Positions 35,828-48,042 of a stretch of DNA of 64,000 nt are shown here, one piece after another. A program made the translations under genes and the position numbers. How positions within the stretch are numbered: the stretch's first letter is position 1; every line of letters begins with the position of its first letter. Source of the DNA: Boesenbergia rotunda (taxonomy: Eukaryota; Streptophyta; Magnoliopsida; Zingiberales; Zingiberaceae); contig JAGFNQ010004746.1 of NCBI GenBank assembly GCA_024364735.1, forward strand, positions 231,533-295,532. Direction: 5' to 3'. The notes below the pieces were generated by a model. The model was given only the letters and a program-made list of their open reading frames with translations, had not been told where the DNA came from and ran no database searches.

Positions 35828-38121
35828 ATGTCTATTTTCCTTGCTCCACCATCCTACTTCCCATTCCGTGCTCTCCGGCGGTCCACTGCCGCCAGGAAGC
35901 CATGCCTCCCACTAGTCCAGTGCGCCGCCGACCAGCAATCGCCGGAGGCTGCCAGAAGATCGGCCCATTACCAGCCCAACATGTGGAGCAATGACTACAT
36001 ACAGTCACTCACTGTTGAAACTCCGGTTAGGGGAACGATCCCTAGCTCGCCTCGGTTTAATCATCTTTCTTTCGTTTCGTTTCGTTTCGTTTCGTTTCGT
36101 TTTACGTTTAAAATCAGAATTTTATTAGTTGAAGGTGGAGGAGAAGGACCAGACAAAGAGGCTGATGTTGCTGAAGGAGAGAATTGCAGAAGTGATATGC
36201 GAGAAGAAGGAAGTGGAAGAGCAGCTCCGGTTGATCGACCACCTGCAGCAGCTCGGAGTAGCTTATCATTTCAAAGACGACATTAAAGGCTCTTTGAGAA
36301 ATCTTCACTCGTCTTTAGAAGAGCTAAGCTTGACATTTAAGGATGACCTTCACGCCACCGCATTGCTCTTCAGGCTTCTCAGGGAAAATGGCTTCTCCAT
36401 TTCTGAAGGTGCGTAATAGATCAACTATATATACCAGAAATTAATTGTTCAGAACTAATTTTCTTTCTGAATGAAGACATTTTCGAGGAATTCAGAGATG
36501 AGAAAGGCCACTTTAGAGACGGTCTTAAGAGCCTGCACACAGAAGGAATGCTGAGTCTGTATGAGGCTTCTTATTATGAAAAAGATGGAGAGATGGTTAT
36601 GCAAGAAGCCATGGAGTTAACGACGGAACACCTCAAGAATCTCTTAGAAGAAGGCTCTGATATGAATCTTAAAGAGAAGGCGGCACATGCTCTGGAACTT
36701 CCATTGAATTGGAGGATGGAAAGACTGCACGCCAGGTGGTTCATTGAAGCATGCCAAAGAGAGGTCGTGGTCATCGACAACCCTCTTCTTCTTGAATTTG
36801 CTAAGCTGGATTTCAACGCGGTACAGAGCATCTACAAGAAAGAACTCAGTGCTCTCTCCAGGTGAATAAGCTATATATAATTAAGTTTATTAAATATACC
36901 CAATTCTATTATATATTTAATCATGTTCAAAACTGAATGTATATATATAGATGGTGGACACAACTCGGAGTCGTTGAGAAATTACCATTCGCCAGAGACA
37001 GATTGACTGAGAACTACTTGTGGACCGTGGGCTGGGCATTTGAACCAGAGCACTGGCGCTTTAGAGAGGCACAAACAAAAGGAAACTGCTTCGTGACAAT
37101 GATCGATGATGTCTACGACGTCTATGGTACCATGGATGAGCTTGAGCACTTCACTCTTGTCGTCGATAGGTGAAGATACTTATATAATTAGCAGAGAAAT
37201 TTGACAAGATAGTAATTACTTGTGCTGTAATTGGAAATATGAACTTGATGATCAGATGGGATATCAACGCGATGGAGCAACTGCCAGACTACATGAAGAT
37301 CTTATTCCTCGCGCTTTTCAACACGATAAACGACGACGGCTATAAAGTGATGAAGGAGAAGGGACTGGACGTAATACCCTACCTCAAGAGATCAGTAAGT
37401 AGTGCTTAATTAATAATTAATTCACTCCTTGCTCTTTAGTTTAGGAACATGCATGATTCTATTGGAGATCTGTTTAATTCAGTGGGCAGATCTGTGCAAA
37501 GCATATCTGGTGGAGGCAAAATGGTATCACCGAGGTTACACGCCCACGATTAATGAATACTTGGACAATACATGGATTTCCATATCAGGCCCTGCCATCT
37601 TCACGAATGCTTACTGCATGGCCAACAACTTGACCAAGCAAGACTTGGAGCGTTTCTCAGAGTTCCCTGCCATTGCAAAGCCCTCGTCCATGCTCGGTCG
37701 ACTTTATAACGATTTAGCTACATCAACGGTATAATATACATATATATATACAAACACAAAACAGAGAAAGAGATTGTTAAAATCATGCAGCTCTACTCTT
37801 GCTTTATATATAATTAATGTTTTTATATAGGCTGAAATTGAGCGAGGAGATGTGCCAAAATCCATTCAGTGTTGCATGCACGAGAGAGGCGTTTCGGAGG
37901 TGGTGGCTCGTGAGCAGGTGAAGGAGCTAATACGAGGCAACTGGAGGCGTATGAATGGAGATCGGGCTGCTTCGTCTTCGTTCGAGGCGATGTTGAAGAC
38001 AGTGGCAATGGACATAGCTCGAGCTTCACAATTCTTCTACCATAATGGAGATAAATATGGTAAAGGCGATGGAGAAACCATGAATCAAGTCATGTCCCTG
38101 TTGATCAACCCTATCATTTAA
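35828..38121 (+). CDS. Monoterpene synthase, TPS-b type, plastid-targeted (7 exons, 585 aa)
   Basis: Converts geranyl diphosphate to one or more monoterpenes in plastids (family knowledge); the product cannot be told from sequence. Exons: 35828-36025, 36129-36408, 36477-36861, 36951-37169, 37256-37394, 37483-37728 and 37831-38121. All junctions are GT-AG, phases agree and no stop interrupts; seven exons is usual for this class. The N-terminus (about 45 residues, Ala/Ser/Arg-rich) looks like a transit peptide. Then come RR(x)8W as RRSAHYQPNMW, the RDR motif in PFARDRLTENYLW, the metal-binding DDxxD as IDDVYDVYG, and the second metal site NDLATSTAE. The RR(x)8W motif and length fit TPS-b cyclases. 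The gene stands alone among retroelements. A polyadenylation-like aataaa lies at 38171. Confidence 0.93.
36068..36102. repeat. TTTCG microsatellite in intron 1 of the terpene synthase
   Basis: About seven tandem TTTCG units between exons 1 and 2. Such a run is likely to vary in length between individuals. Confidence 0.9.
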
Positions 38122-39253
38122 GAACGGTGCATGGACAGGCCGCTCAAAAGGGAAAAGATATTCTAAACAAAATAAAGGAGTCATGGACCAATGGTTTAAA
38201 AAGATAATCCATATTCATTAGTATGTATTTGCATTAATTGAGTTTGTGGAATAATGTTGAAGTTAGCTAGTGGTTCTTATTATGGAAGTAATGGGATCTA
38301 CTTGAGGAGTTAATGATTTAATGGGATATATTTGTAATTTTACCGATGATTAAGGAAAATAATTTATGATCTTTTATTATTTTGATGGTAAAAGATGACT
38401 CCGTCGCCCACAGCGTCCCTATCAATCTTTTTCAGGATTAATACGGAGAAGATAAATCACGTGGATTATTAATCCGGATACTATAACTATCCCATGGGAA
38501 GGACGGACACACTGACTTTATCAGATTTTAATCCTTAGATTTTAAAATGATAATATTCATGTATTAACTATCAAATCATCTTGTAGAGATGATCCTTTGT
38601 CATTCTTGATCTTTGAAACTTTGTCAAATATGCACTGTATAGGAGAAAGAGGGAGAATAAAAAAATTAATTATTCTCAATAAATTAAGATAAAATTTATT
38701 TAAATAAAAATGATAATGATAAAATTAGACTTGTTTATTATTATTGTAGCTATTTGATCTCAGGTTGTAACAATCTCTTATTATCCTGCAATCTCTAATA
38801 TTGGCGAGATAATAAATAAAGCACTTCTTTGGCATTAAGAAACTTATACGTTGATACACACAATGTATATTAATTTAAAGATATTAATAAAATAAATACA
38901 TTTTATAAATCTTACCTGATTTTTTTATATAAATATAACTTAATTAGACCATTTAATCCATTCCTTAATCTAGAGGTGACTCCTAAAGTAAAACTTTGTT
39001 AAAGATAAATATAATTAATAAATTTTATTTTGTTGATTTTCATTCATTAAAATAAAATTAATAAAAGAATACTAGGATAAATAATTTGTAGATACAATCT
39101 ACCCCTAGTCAAGATTTGATCAAGTTGACTAAGGTAGGGTTGACTTGAGTTGGAGTTTCAATATTTGATCAATACATTAGTTGATCAAGTGAGATGTTAA
39201 GTAGGCATGGTTGATTGGATAATTGATGGTCGATAATATCTTAATTGGTTGAG
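38122..39253. other. AT-rich spacer downstream of the terpene synthase
   Basis: Contains the terpene synthase 3' UTR at its start (aataaa at 38171). After that there are AT-rich stretches without recognisable genes or strong repeats. Confidence 0.4.
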
Positions 39254-40146
39254 GAAGATGTAAGTATCCCGGGTGAATTTTGATGTAATCAATCGAGTTA
39301 AGTTAGATCATGTTGTGTTTGATCTCTGTGTCTAAGTGTGCAGGAGCTTAGGAGCATAGAAAGTCAAGTGGATGACGCAACGGTCGAGATGGATAGCACA
39401 GGAAGAGAGCCGACGAGCTCGGTACATTCGAGGGACGTGGAGGTTTATGGAAGAGTATGCCGGTGGAGAGAGAAGGATGTGTGCGACGTCTGAGGGATGA
39501 GAAGCCGAGCAGAAGTATGCTCGAGGAGAAGTCCGGAGGAGAATTCGGGTGTGCCCAACTCTGGAAGGCCTGAGATCACTCAAGATGAACTGTCAGAAGA
39601 TTGGTCAGCAAAGAGTTGACCAAAGTCAACTCGAGTGCCCGTATGCTTTAGGGCGCCCATATACCCAGGCACCCTTATGTTTTAGGGTGCCCGTGTTCCC
39701 GGATGCCCCTATGCATACATGCGCCCTAGATGAAAAATATCATCCACGGCTAGTCGTTCGCGAATGTTGTGAAGGAGATATCCATTAAACCATGTGTCAG
39801 GCGTCTCTAAGCTCTCGGGCGCTCGAGTAGGGCCACATCAGCGTTTCGATAGACTTGGCCAGGGCTATAAATAGACCCCTACAGTTTAGTTCCAAATAAC
39901 AATTCACTTGTACATGAATTTCATTTCTGTTTTCTGAGTTCTACACTTATGTAAGAGGTTTCTCTGCCCAAAGGAGTTAATTTGTAGATCGAGTTATATT
40001 TTTGTCTTAGATTAGCAGCCTTCCCAGTTGCAAACCAAGTAACTCGGCAATTCACGCCCCTCTTGCCGACCGCACGAGCACTAACAAGTGGTGTTAGAGC
40101 GAGGACACTCTGGAAGGACTAATCGCCATCTGAAGTAAAGTACAAA

Positions 40147-41180
40147 ATGGTCGGACCAGCCATCTTCCCACCAATGTTCGAGGGGAAATTCGCGAATTGG
40201 ATGCGAAAAATTTAGGTATTTTTTAAAACAGATTTTGATTTGTTATTAATAATGAAAAATGATTTTAATGCCCCCAATGACGCTGAGAATAAATACAAAG
40301 ACGAGAGCTTATGGACGAAAAAAGAGCAAGTGGATTTTATAGCGAACGGAAGAGAAGAATTTCATCTGCTAACCATTCTACTGGTACAAGAAGTCTACTG
40401 CATCAAAACCTACAAATCAACGAAAGAGTTCTAGGAGAAATTCTTGGAGTTGCATGAAGGAACCTCGAAAGCGAAGCTGACACGACAAGATATCCTTTGG
40501 AACCAACTAACCAATCTCCTGATGGAAGGAGAGACAGTGGCGAACTACATTCGAGGATAAAGGAATTAATCACCGAACTCATGAATCTCAGGGAAACGGT
40601 AACGAATCGAGATTCACAAAGGTATGCTCTAAACATATTTGCAAGAACCCCGGAATGAACGTCAATCATAGATTCATACTATATCTCCAGAATTTAGAGG
40701 TAATACTTTAGAATAGTTATTTTATATTTTAGAACCTCACGAGCCTCGGTGCACAGAAAATGGTTGAAAGATGGACAACATTTTCCTACACTCAAGGAGT
40801 CCCAAAATGATGAAGTGACTTCAGCCGACGAAGAGGAAGCATCATATATGGTAAAAAAATTTAAGAAATTTTTTTAATCTAATAAGTTTAATGAGATGCT
40901 GGCCAAAATATACCCTCAGAGTAAAAGGAAGATAAAATGCTATAATTGCGACGAAGAGGGACATGTCAAGGAAAACTGCCCCAAGTTGAAGAACAAAAGA
41001 AAGGGGCAACGAAGTCAAAGACTCACAACCTAAAAGTAACATGAGATGAGTTCTCAACAGAAGAATCAGATCTCAAGGAATATGCCGGATTAGCACTGAT
41101 GACCACCCACCAAGAAGAAATTGATGAAGGGGGAGCCACGTCAGAAGGAAGCAACCATGAAGGGGGAGCCTTCTAATTAG
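40147..41180 (+). pseudogene. Copia gag with CCHC knuckle, broken
   Basis: Opens MVGPAIFPPMFEGKFANWM, typical of the gag N-terminus that contacts RNA in particle assembly. Stops and frameshifts follow (near 40213 and 40433). The knuckle KCYNCDEEGHVKENCPK near 40933-40985 keeps all four metal ligands. It ends in an acidic, glycine-rich tail just before the inserted TGTCAC element. Confidence 0.7.
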
Positions 41181-42336
41181 AAAATGTCACACCCCTAGGG
41201 GCCCATGCTTACTCGAAAATCGGGCAACATCTCTCTTGTACGGCGGACAATATGAAGCTTATATACATCTCTCTCACACATATCATAATCACAGCCACCA
41301 GCGGCTAGCAATAACAGAGGTAAATGTTGAAAACGAGATGGCTAGAGAGGGGGGGGGGTGAATATAGCCAATCACTTTTCTTTGAAACTTAACAAATTTC
41401 CTGCACTCAAGTTATCAGTAGCACAGCGGAAGAAACGAAATGAAGCAGTGCAGTAAATGAAAACAGAAACTGAAAATAAACAACCACAATTAGCAAGATC
41501 GCTAACAAGGAGGGTTTACAAGGTTCGGGGATAACTTGACCCTACTCCTTGGCGTGCCCTTAAGGTGGGCGATCCCTTGATCGTCGGCAGATCAAGCCCC
41601 GGTTATCACCGGATAGAAAGCAATCTCCTTCTCGGTGGAGAAACCTCTCCACAGTGTTTCAATCACAGATAAAGTTTAAGCACAAAGAAACAACTAGAAG
41701 GATCTTACTCAAACACTTAGCAAGGACAAGAACACAGCAAGCTTCCCTGAGCTCCACCCAGTGGCGATCTCACGCAAGAACCCTTCTTCGTGTCTTCCCA
41801 CTGTCGGACTCCAAGCTCCTTGTTCTCTCCTTCAAGCGCTCAAGTAATGGATGATTGCTTCTCGAAATCAGTGGCTTGCTCAAAGTGATGAAGCTTCAAG
41901 AACACAGCAAGCTCGTAATGGAGAACTCAAGGCGCAGCAAGAAGATTAGTTCCAGAACTCTGCTTCCACGAAGCTAGCTTCCGCGCTTTTGATCCTCCAC
42001 ACAGCACCAGGTGACAACATCCTCCGTAGCCTCCAGCTGCCAACGCCAGCTACCACTGAGCCCTCTCTGGTCTTCCTGAGATCCCCTCAGCCAAGCCCCA
42101 GTCTCGGCTCCAGTCTGCAGCTCGGCCGTTGCAACCTGAAATGGAGAATCGGACAAACCTGCTCCAAGGAAAGCCTCCATTGACCTCTCTTTGAGTGTTT
42201 GAATCCTCCCCTGTCACCTGCAGCTTAATCAGGGTGTTAGAGCAGCGTATCACACAGTAAATCAAATATCAGATGTAAGTGGCAGCAAATCGGATATGGT
42301 CAGACGCGATCAGAGCGTCTGACAGTGCGATTTGAA

Positions 42337-42845
42337 TTAAAGTGATCGGTCACCAGACAGATCCAGGGCGTGTGGGTCGGTCACCAGACCGATCCACTGC
42401 TTCGCTGGGATTCCCAGCTCTCGCGACTATACACGCCTGATCGGTCACCCGACCGATCAGAGTGAAGCCTGATCGGTTACCAGACCGATCAGAGTGAAGC
42501 CTGATCGGTCACCCAGACCGATCAGGACAGATGAACAGTGATTTTTTAATCAGATCCAAAGTCCCTGATCGGTCACCGGACCGATCCAGGACTTGATCAG
42601 CAAGGGAACTCACTCACCGTCCGCTCCCTGATCGGTCACCAGACCGATCAGGAGCAAGGCAGTGAGGAAGCAGCCTGCTCCCTGATCGGTCACCGGTCTG
42701 ATCAGGAGCCACACAGTAGGTTCCCAACCTCACTGTGTGCTCCCTGATCGGTCACCAGTCCGATCAGACATCGCTGGATCGGTCACCAGACCGATCCACG
42801 AAGGAGCAGCGTGCCAATGTCCCTGATCGGTCACCAGACCGATCC
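42337..42845. repeat. Array of the palindromic motif GATCGGTCACCAGACCGATC
   Basis: About eleven copies of an imperfect 20-21-bp palindrome, with starts near 42337, 42375, 42440, 42471, 42502, 42566, 42629, 42683, 42747, 42777 and 42823. Spacing is uneven (30-65 bp). The spacers differ and often include the word agcaag or ggagca. Confidence 0.85.
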
Positions 42846-42849
42846 AGGG

Positions 42850-43335
42850 ACTCAAACCTAGCCCTCCAAGCTAGGAATTCATCCACCTTAGCCCTCCAAG
42901 CTAAGGATTTTTCCATCTAACCCTCCAAGTTGGGAATTTGCACCTAACCCTCCAAGTTAGGACTTTTCACCTAGTCCTCCAAGCTAGGACTTTTCATCCA
43001 ACCCTTCCGAGTTAGAACATCAACCAACCTAGCCCTCCAAGCTAGGCACCTGACCCTCCAAGCCAGGACTTTTTCACCTAATCCTCCAGGATGGGAATTT
43101 GCACATAACCCTCCAAGTTAGGACTTTTCACCTAGCCCTCCAAGCTAGGACTTTTCACCCAACCCTTCCGAATTAGGACTTTTCCAATACCTAGCCCTCC
43201 AAGTTAGGATTTTTCACACCTAACCCTATAGGTTAGAATTTTCCAACACCTAGCCCTCCAGACTAGGATTTTCAACACCTAACCCTCCAGGTTAGGATTT
43301 TCCAACACCTAGCCCTCCAGACTAGGATTTTTCAT
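42850..43335. repeat. ccctccaag(c/t)tagg tandem array
   Basis: About fifteen variants of (a/c)cctccaag(c/t)tagga(c/t)tttt(c/t)ca(c)c at roughly 30-bp spacing, immediately after the palindrome array in the same LTR. Confidence 0.85.
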
Positions 43336-45999
43336 ACCATGCCTGATCCCCGATCAGAACTTACTCATAATCAATAATCATCCACCTAAACTAAAATCGG
43401 TGTCAACACCAAAACAACAATCAGGGCCAGACTGCATGAACAGTAAACACCATATCCACGTAGTTAACAATAAACATACTAATTATGAAAAATAAAATCA
43501 CCAAATCCAAAGTCCAACGAATATAAATAAATACCAGTCCACTAGTGAAATAAAATAACGACTCTAGAAAATATGAAACAACTCAAAACAGAAAACTTGA
43601 TACCTATGGACAGCAGATGGATCCTCTCCTAGCAGCACGAGACACAACTATCTACTACCTAAAACAAAAAGGAAAGGAAGTGATGGTGAGTCCGGGGTTA
43701 AACTCTGTGAGTATACCTAAATGATAAATGTATGGTGTAAATAGGATAAATAAAGTAGATAGAAACAATGTATACAATTTTCGGAAAGTAGAGTATACAA
43801 CAAACGCGAAAGCATACCTGCGGGGCATGATCAAAAACCTTTATACAAAATTGATAAGCTACTCATACTGCTGAGCAGATCCAGATCAAATAACAAATGA
43901 AAATCGAATACATATATGCATGTCAATCAAATGCAATAATTATAGTTCAAACAAATGCAAGATGCATCGTATACAGATGGTGCAATGATATGTATCACCC
44001 CTATACACCAATCTACAACTATCACACATATCTACTGTACTCACGCTGATATTTATCTTCTATGAGTGGTCGAGTGGATAGGATGCTAGGAGAAAAACCT
44101 GAATCCCAAAGCCCAAGACAAGAGGGAGCATAACCGCTCTATATCAAAGACCCCAAGGGAGTACAATCGCTATAATACCCAAGAACAAGGAGGAACAACC
44201 TCTAACTCCGGGAAGGGGAGGACAACTGCTCTAGTATCCAATGGGGGAGCACAACTACTCTACCTATCCCTCATAAATAATAGAGGGGGTGTCACTGTAG
44301 AATACTACTCCAACAGCTACCGCTACCCATGAGTGGTTGAGAGTAGCATGACAGGACGATCGCTCGTACTCTGACAATTATCACTACCCCGTGTGGTTGA
44401 GCGGGCATGCCACTATATGACTAATGTCGGATTTAACCACAGGAAGCCTATAACCGTCAGCATGCAATATATTCAATATGGTGCATGATACCAATGTGCA
44501 CAAATAAAATTAGGTCAACCATCATGCAATCAATAAGTCACACATACACTCAAACCAGAACCATAACAAACATATATGCAACTAATCTAGTGGGTAGGGT
44601 ATATCTAATGTCAACCAAACCCTAGATAGACCATATGATGTTTCTAAAATACATGCGTATACTAGCGGTACTCGTCGAATCAGAAAATAAGAGTTGAGAC
44701 TGTATAACTGAAACTTTGACTTTTTTAACTCAAAGATCAAGCAAGAAATAAGTATTAAGTAGAAAAACAAATGACATAGATTTACGGTAAATAAACCTAC
44801 TCAGATAATGAAATAACCATGCATTTAAAGGAAAAAAGGCACTAAAGAGTCAAGCAAGAAGTACCTGCCTTTAATGTAGAACGAATCGAAGTCAGCCTCC
44901 TCGCGATCAATCGTGCGAGTCCAAATCAAAGTCCTGTATCAAGGAATAAATTTAGCTAAAAATTAAGTAATTAGCTAAGATATATATAGACACAATTTGG
45001 ATAAAACCTAATTACACCATCCACTTAATAAAAATAAAAAATCTAACATTAATTATGGGTTTCTTTCTTAACCTAATTTATCAAAATTAGGTTATAAGGT
45101 GTTTTGCAGAAATAATGAGTTTTAGATCATCTCTCACATAGTGGTAAGCCAAATTACTTCAGAAAAGAAAATGGAGTTTACAAAATAAGAGAGGAGCATA
45201 GTGGAGCCTTTTGCTACTAAGAGGGGCCAAGGCAGAGAATATGAAAGTAAACAAAGCGAAGGAACGGAAGGACACTGAAAATCCTTCCTATCCATTCTAA
45301 GCAGTGTAACATAGAATCACATCAAGATTGCCTCTGTCCTCCCTTGGCTGCCAATTATATTATCCTTGTTGGATGCCATCGATCAAACTACCATTAGCAA
45401 GCCTCTCATATCAATTTGAATGGTCTCAAGATCAACTCCAAAACCTCCGAATCTTACTCTGATTTGCGTCGGCATCGCAGTTGGTCAGCGACGGGTTAAC
45501 TCGGTGGAGAGGGGCAACAATGGATCTATCAAGAAGATGAGGCTTCGGCTTACTCGCGCGAGGCTTCGGTGGCGTCGGGTGAAACGAGAGGGGAAGAGAA
45601 TGATCGACCGAGGGAGGACGGTATGCGGTGGCCTCCGCGTCTGCTCGATCGCACGGCGACGATGAAGAGGAGTTAGGGCTTGCGGTGCTGTGGTTGGAGA
45701 AGAGGTGGCCTCAAGCGAGAACGGGAGAGGAGCGAAGCACGTCGGGAAAGAAGAAATGGTTGCGAGGATTTAGGGGTCGAGTGACTCGGGTTTGCGGCGG
45801 TTGCTCGAGGGAGTCGCTGTCGTGCGGCGTTGGGAGGAAATGGGGGAGGAGAAGGGTTTTTGAGAGGAATTGTTGATTTTTATAATTACAAGGACTCTTG
45901 CAAAAAGACCCCCTATTTCGGATTTAATAGAGAACAACTAGGTAAGTGAGGTATATTTATTTCCTCTTGATCAACTCTATTTCAACATTAGAAAAATGA

Positions 46000-47167
46000 C
46001 CAAATCAATTTGCAAATTAAAATTAAAAAATATAGATTTGAAAAAGAAATTAGCATCAGTATACCCAATAGAAATGTACGATAATTTGAAATTAGAAATG
46101 AAAATTTGAAAGCTTAAGTTATAAAATTGAAAAATAACCATGCATGTTCCAATTATTTTCAAAATTCAAAAATTAGATATTATGGAAGACTAAATTGGTA
46201 TTTACGGTTTCACATGGATCAAATTATAAAAATTTCTAAAACTTATATTCCATCTATGTTTTTATTAATCCCGTTGGAAAGATATTATATTATGTCCCAA
46301 AATCTGTATTAAACCGTTAGATTTTATTTATGGCTTATTTGTCAATATTTTTTTTGATATTAATGTTTTATTTGCAATCTTTTTTAAAATTTTTTTGGTA
46401 TAATTGTTGCAGAAAAATTAGTTTAATTTTTTTTTATGATAGAATTTGTTGTAAGCTATCCACAAATTTGTTTTTCAAAATTTTTTAACAATTAAACAGA
46501 TATCTTATGATTTTTCATTTGAAAGAATATTTTTAAATTTTAAAAATATTTAAAAAAATTAATTTCATCTAATTCGATTTTCCAGGATCTATGAATTATC
46601 ATTCAAACGTTGAGAAAAAAAATTCAAACTTATTTTAAGTTAAAATCAAATTTTAAAATTGTTCTTTTTATTTTTATCAATTCTGAATTCAAAATTATTT
46701 TCATAAATTTAGAAAATAGATTTTACTTTAACAAATTTTACAAAAATGAGTTTGCTAATATAATCATATGCATAAAAATTTGAATTTTGAATAAAAATAA
46801 ATTATTGAAAATTATTTTTTTAAAATTAGACTTTAAATTTCAAAAATAATTTTCGACCAAATTTTGATAAATTAGATATTCTGAAAACTATCTATTATGT
46901 TAGACATATTCTCAAAAATTTTTGAAAATTTTAGATGCTTTAATAATTTTCTATGAATTTTTGTATACTTTTATTATTAGTGTTAAATTTATCATTAACA
47001 TGTTTCAATTTTGATATGTTCAAAGGGAGAGAAATATGATTAAGTTAAGGAGGAGGCTTAATTTTAAATTTTTTTGTGCTTACATAGTCAAATATTTATT
47101 CTTGTTTTTTTATGTGTTGTTTTACCCAAACATAACTTGGGTTGATGCACATTAAAAACGGTGAGAT
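46000..47167. other. AT-rich internal or 3' untranslated region of the Copia-type element
   Basis: Very AT-rich, with many aaatttt runs and no ORF. It ends in a purine-rich stretch before the 3' LTR at 47168. The pol genes expected here in an autonomous Copia element are not visible. Confidence 0.45.
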
Positions 47168-48042
47168 TGTAAGTACCCCGAGTGTGTTTTGATGTGGTCA
47201 ACCGAGCCAAGTTTGGTCCTATTGTGTTTGATCCCTGTGTCTAAGTGTGCAGGAGCTTAGGAGCGCAAGAAGTTGAGCGGAAGGCGCAGCGGTAGAGAAG
47301 GATGACACAGGAAGAGAGCTGACAGGCTCGGTGCATCCTAGGGACGCGGAGGTCTGTGGAAGAGTACGCCAGTGGAGCGAGAAGGACGCGCGCGACATCT
47401 AAGGGACGAGAAGCCGGACGGATGTACGCTCGAGGAGAAGACCAATGGAGTGTTCGAGTGAGCCCAACTCTGGAAGGTCCGAGATCACCCAAGAAGACCC
47501 GTTGGAAGATTGGTCAGCAATGAGCTGACCAAAGTCAACTCGGGCACCTGTATACTTTAGGGTGCCCGTATACCCAGGAGCCCCTATGATTTAGGGCGCT
47601 CGTGTGCCCGGGCGCCCCTATGCTTTAGGGAGCCCGTGTTCCTGGGCGCCCCTATGCATACAAGCGCCCTAGATGTAAAATATCATCCATAGTTAGACGT
47701 TCGCGAACGTTGCGAAGGAGATATCCCTTAAGCCACATGTCAAGCGCCCCTAAGTTCTCGGGCTCTCGAGTAGGGTCACGTCAGCATTCGGATAGACTTG
47801 ACCAGAGCTATATATAGGCCCCAAGATCTTAGTTCCAAATAGCAATTCACTTGTATTCGAATTTTATTTCTGTTTTCCTTTGTTTTATGAGTTCTACATT
47901 TGTGTAAGAGGCTTTTCCACCCTAAGAAGTTAATCAGGAGATCAAGCTATATTTTTGCCTTGGATTAGTAACCTTTCCAGTTGCAAACCAAGTAACTAGG
48001 CAATTCACCCCTCTTGCCGATTACACGATTACCGATAGAAGA

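Larger units (their letters stand above)
41325..43442 (-). mobile_element. Solo LTR (2118 bp), TSD GTAAA
   Basis: Flanked by GTAAA at 41320-41324 and 43443-43447. It begins TGTTGAAAACGAG and ends GCATGAACA on plus. It is a third nesting level: this LTR in a TGTCAC element in a Copia element. Inside are a palindromic array (42337-42845) and a ccctccaag array (42850-43335). Confidence 0.85.
41185..45990 (-). mobile_element. LTR element related to the 29790 solo LTR, right border uncertain
   Basis: Starts TGTCACACCCCTAGGGG, close to the start of the 29790 solo LTR, and follows GAAAA at 41180-41184. It resembles that LTR through 41320 and again from 43448 onward, including LTR-like gtgcaatgat...gtatcacccc text near 43980. 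GAAAA at 45991-45995 could be the other TSD, but the expected CA end is missing there, so the right border is only a guess. No coding domain was recognised. A separate solo LTR is nested at 41325-43442. Confidence 0.55.
39259..48037 (+). mobile_element. Copia-type LTR element with gag, no visible pol, TSD GAAGA
   Basis: The 5' LTR is 39259-40086 and the 3' LTR 47168-48037, both opening TGTAAGTA(C/T)CC. GAAGA flanks both ends (39254-39258, 48038-48042). The 3' LTR end is decayed from CA. After the 5' LTR comes a primer-binding-like tggtgttagagc. Gag starts at ATG 40147, is broken by stops, and ends with a zinc knuckle (CYNCDEEGHVKENCPK) near 40936. Before the 3' LTR there is a purine-rich ggtgagat tract. 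No protease, integrase or reverse transcriptase was found. A further element occupies 41185 to about 46000. Confidence 0.8.

Noticed and set aside
42337..42845. Regular repeats that could suggest a CRISPR array
   Set aside because: The repeats are imperfect palindromes with uneven spacing inside a plant LTR with a TSD; there are no cas genes and the organism is a plant.
45420..45876. GC-rich plus-strand frames rich in Arg/Gly
   Set aside because: They fall in the TGTCAC-type LTR at a position equivalent to GC-rich text at 32150-32390 of the related solo LTR; no domain.
45900..46750. A TTTTACA at 46736 as the right end of the 41185 element
   Set aside because: The following bases (aaaat) do not match the left flank (gaaaa); the border was left open.
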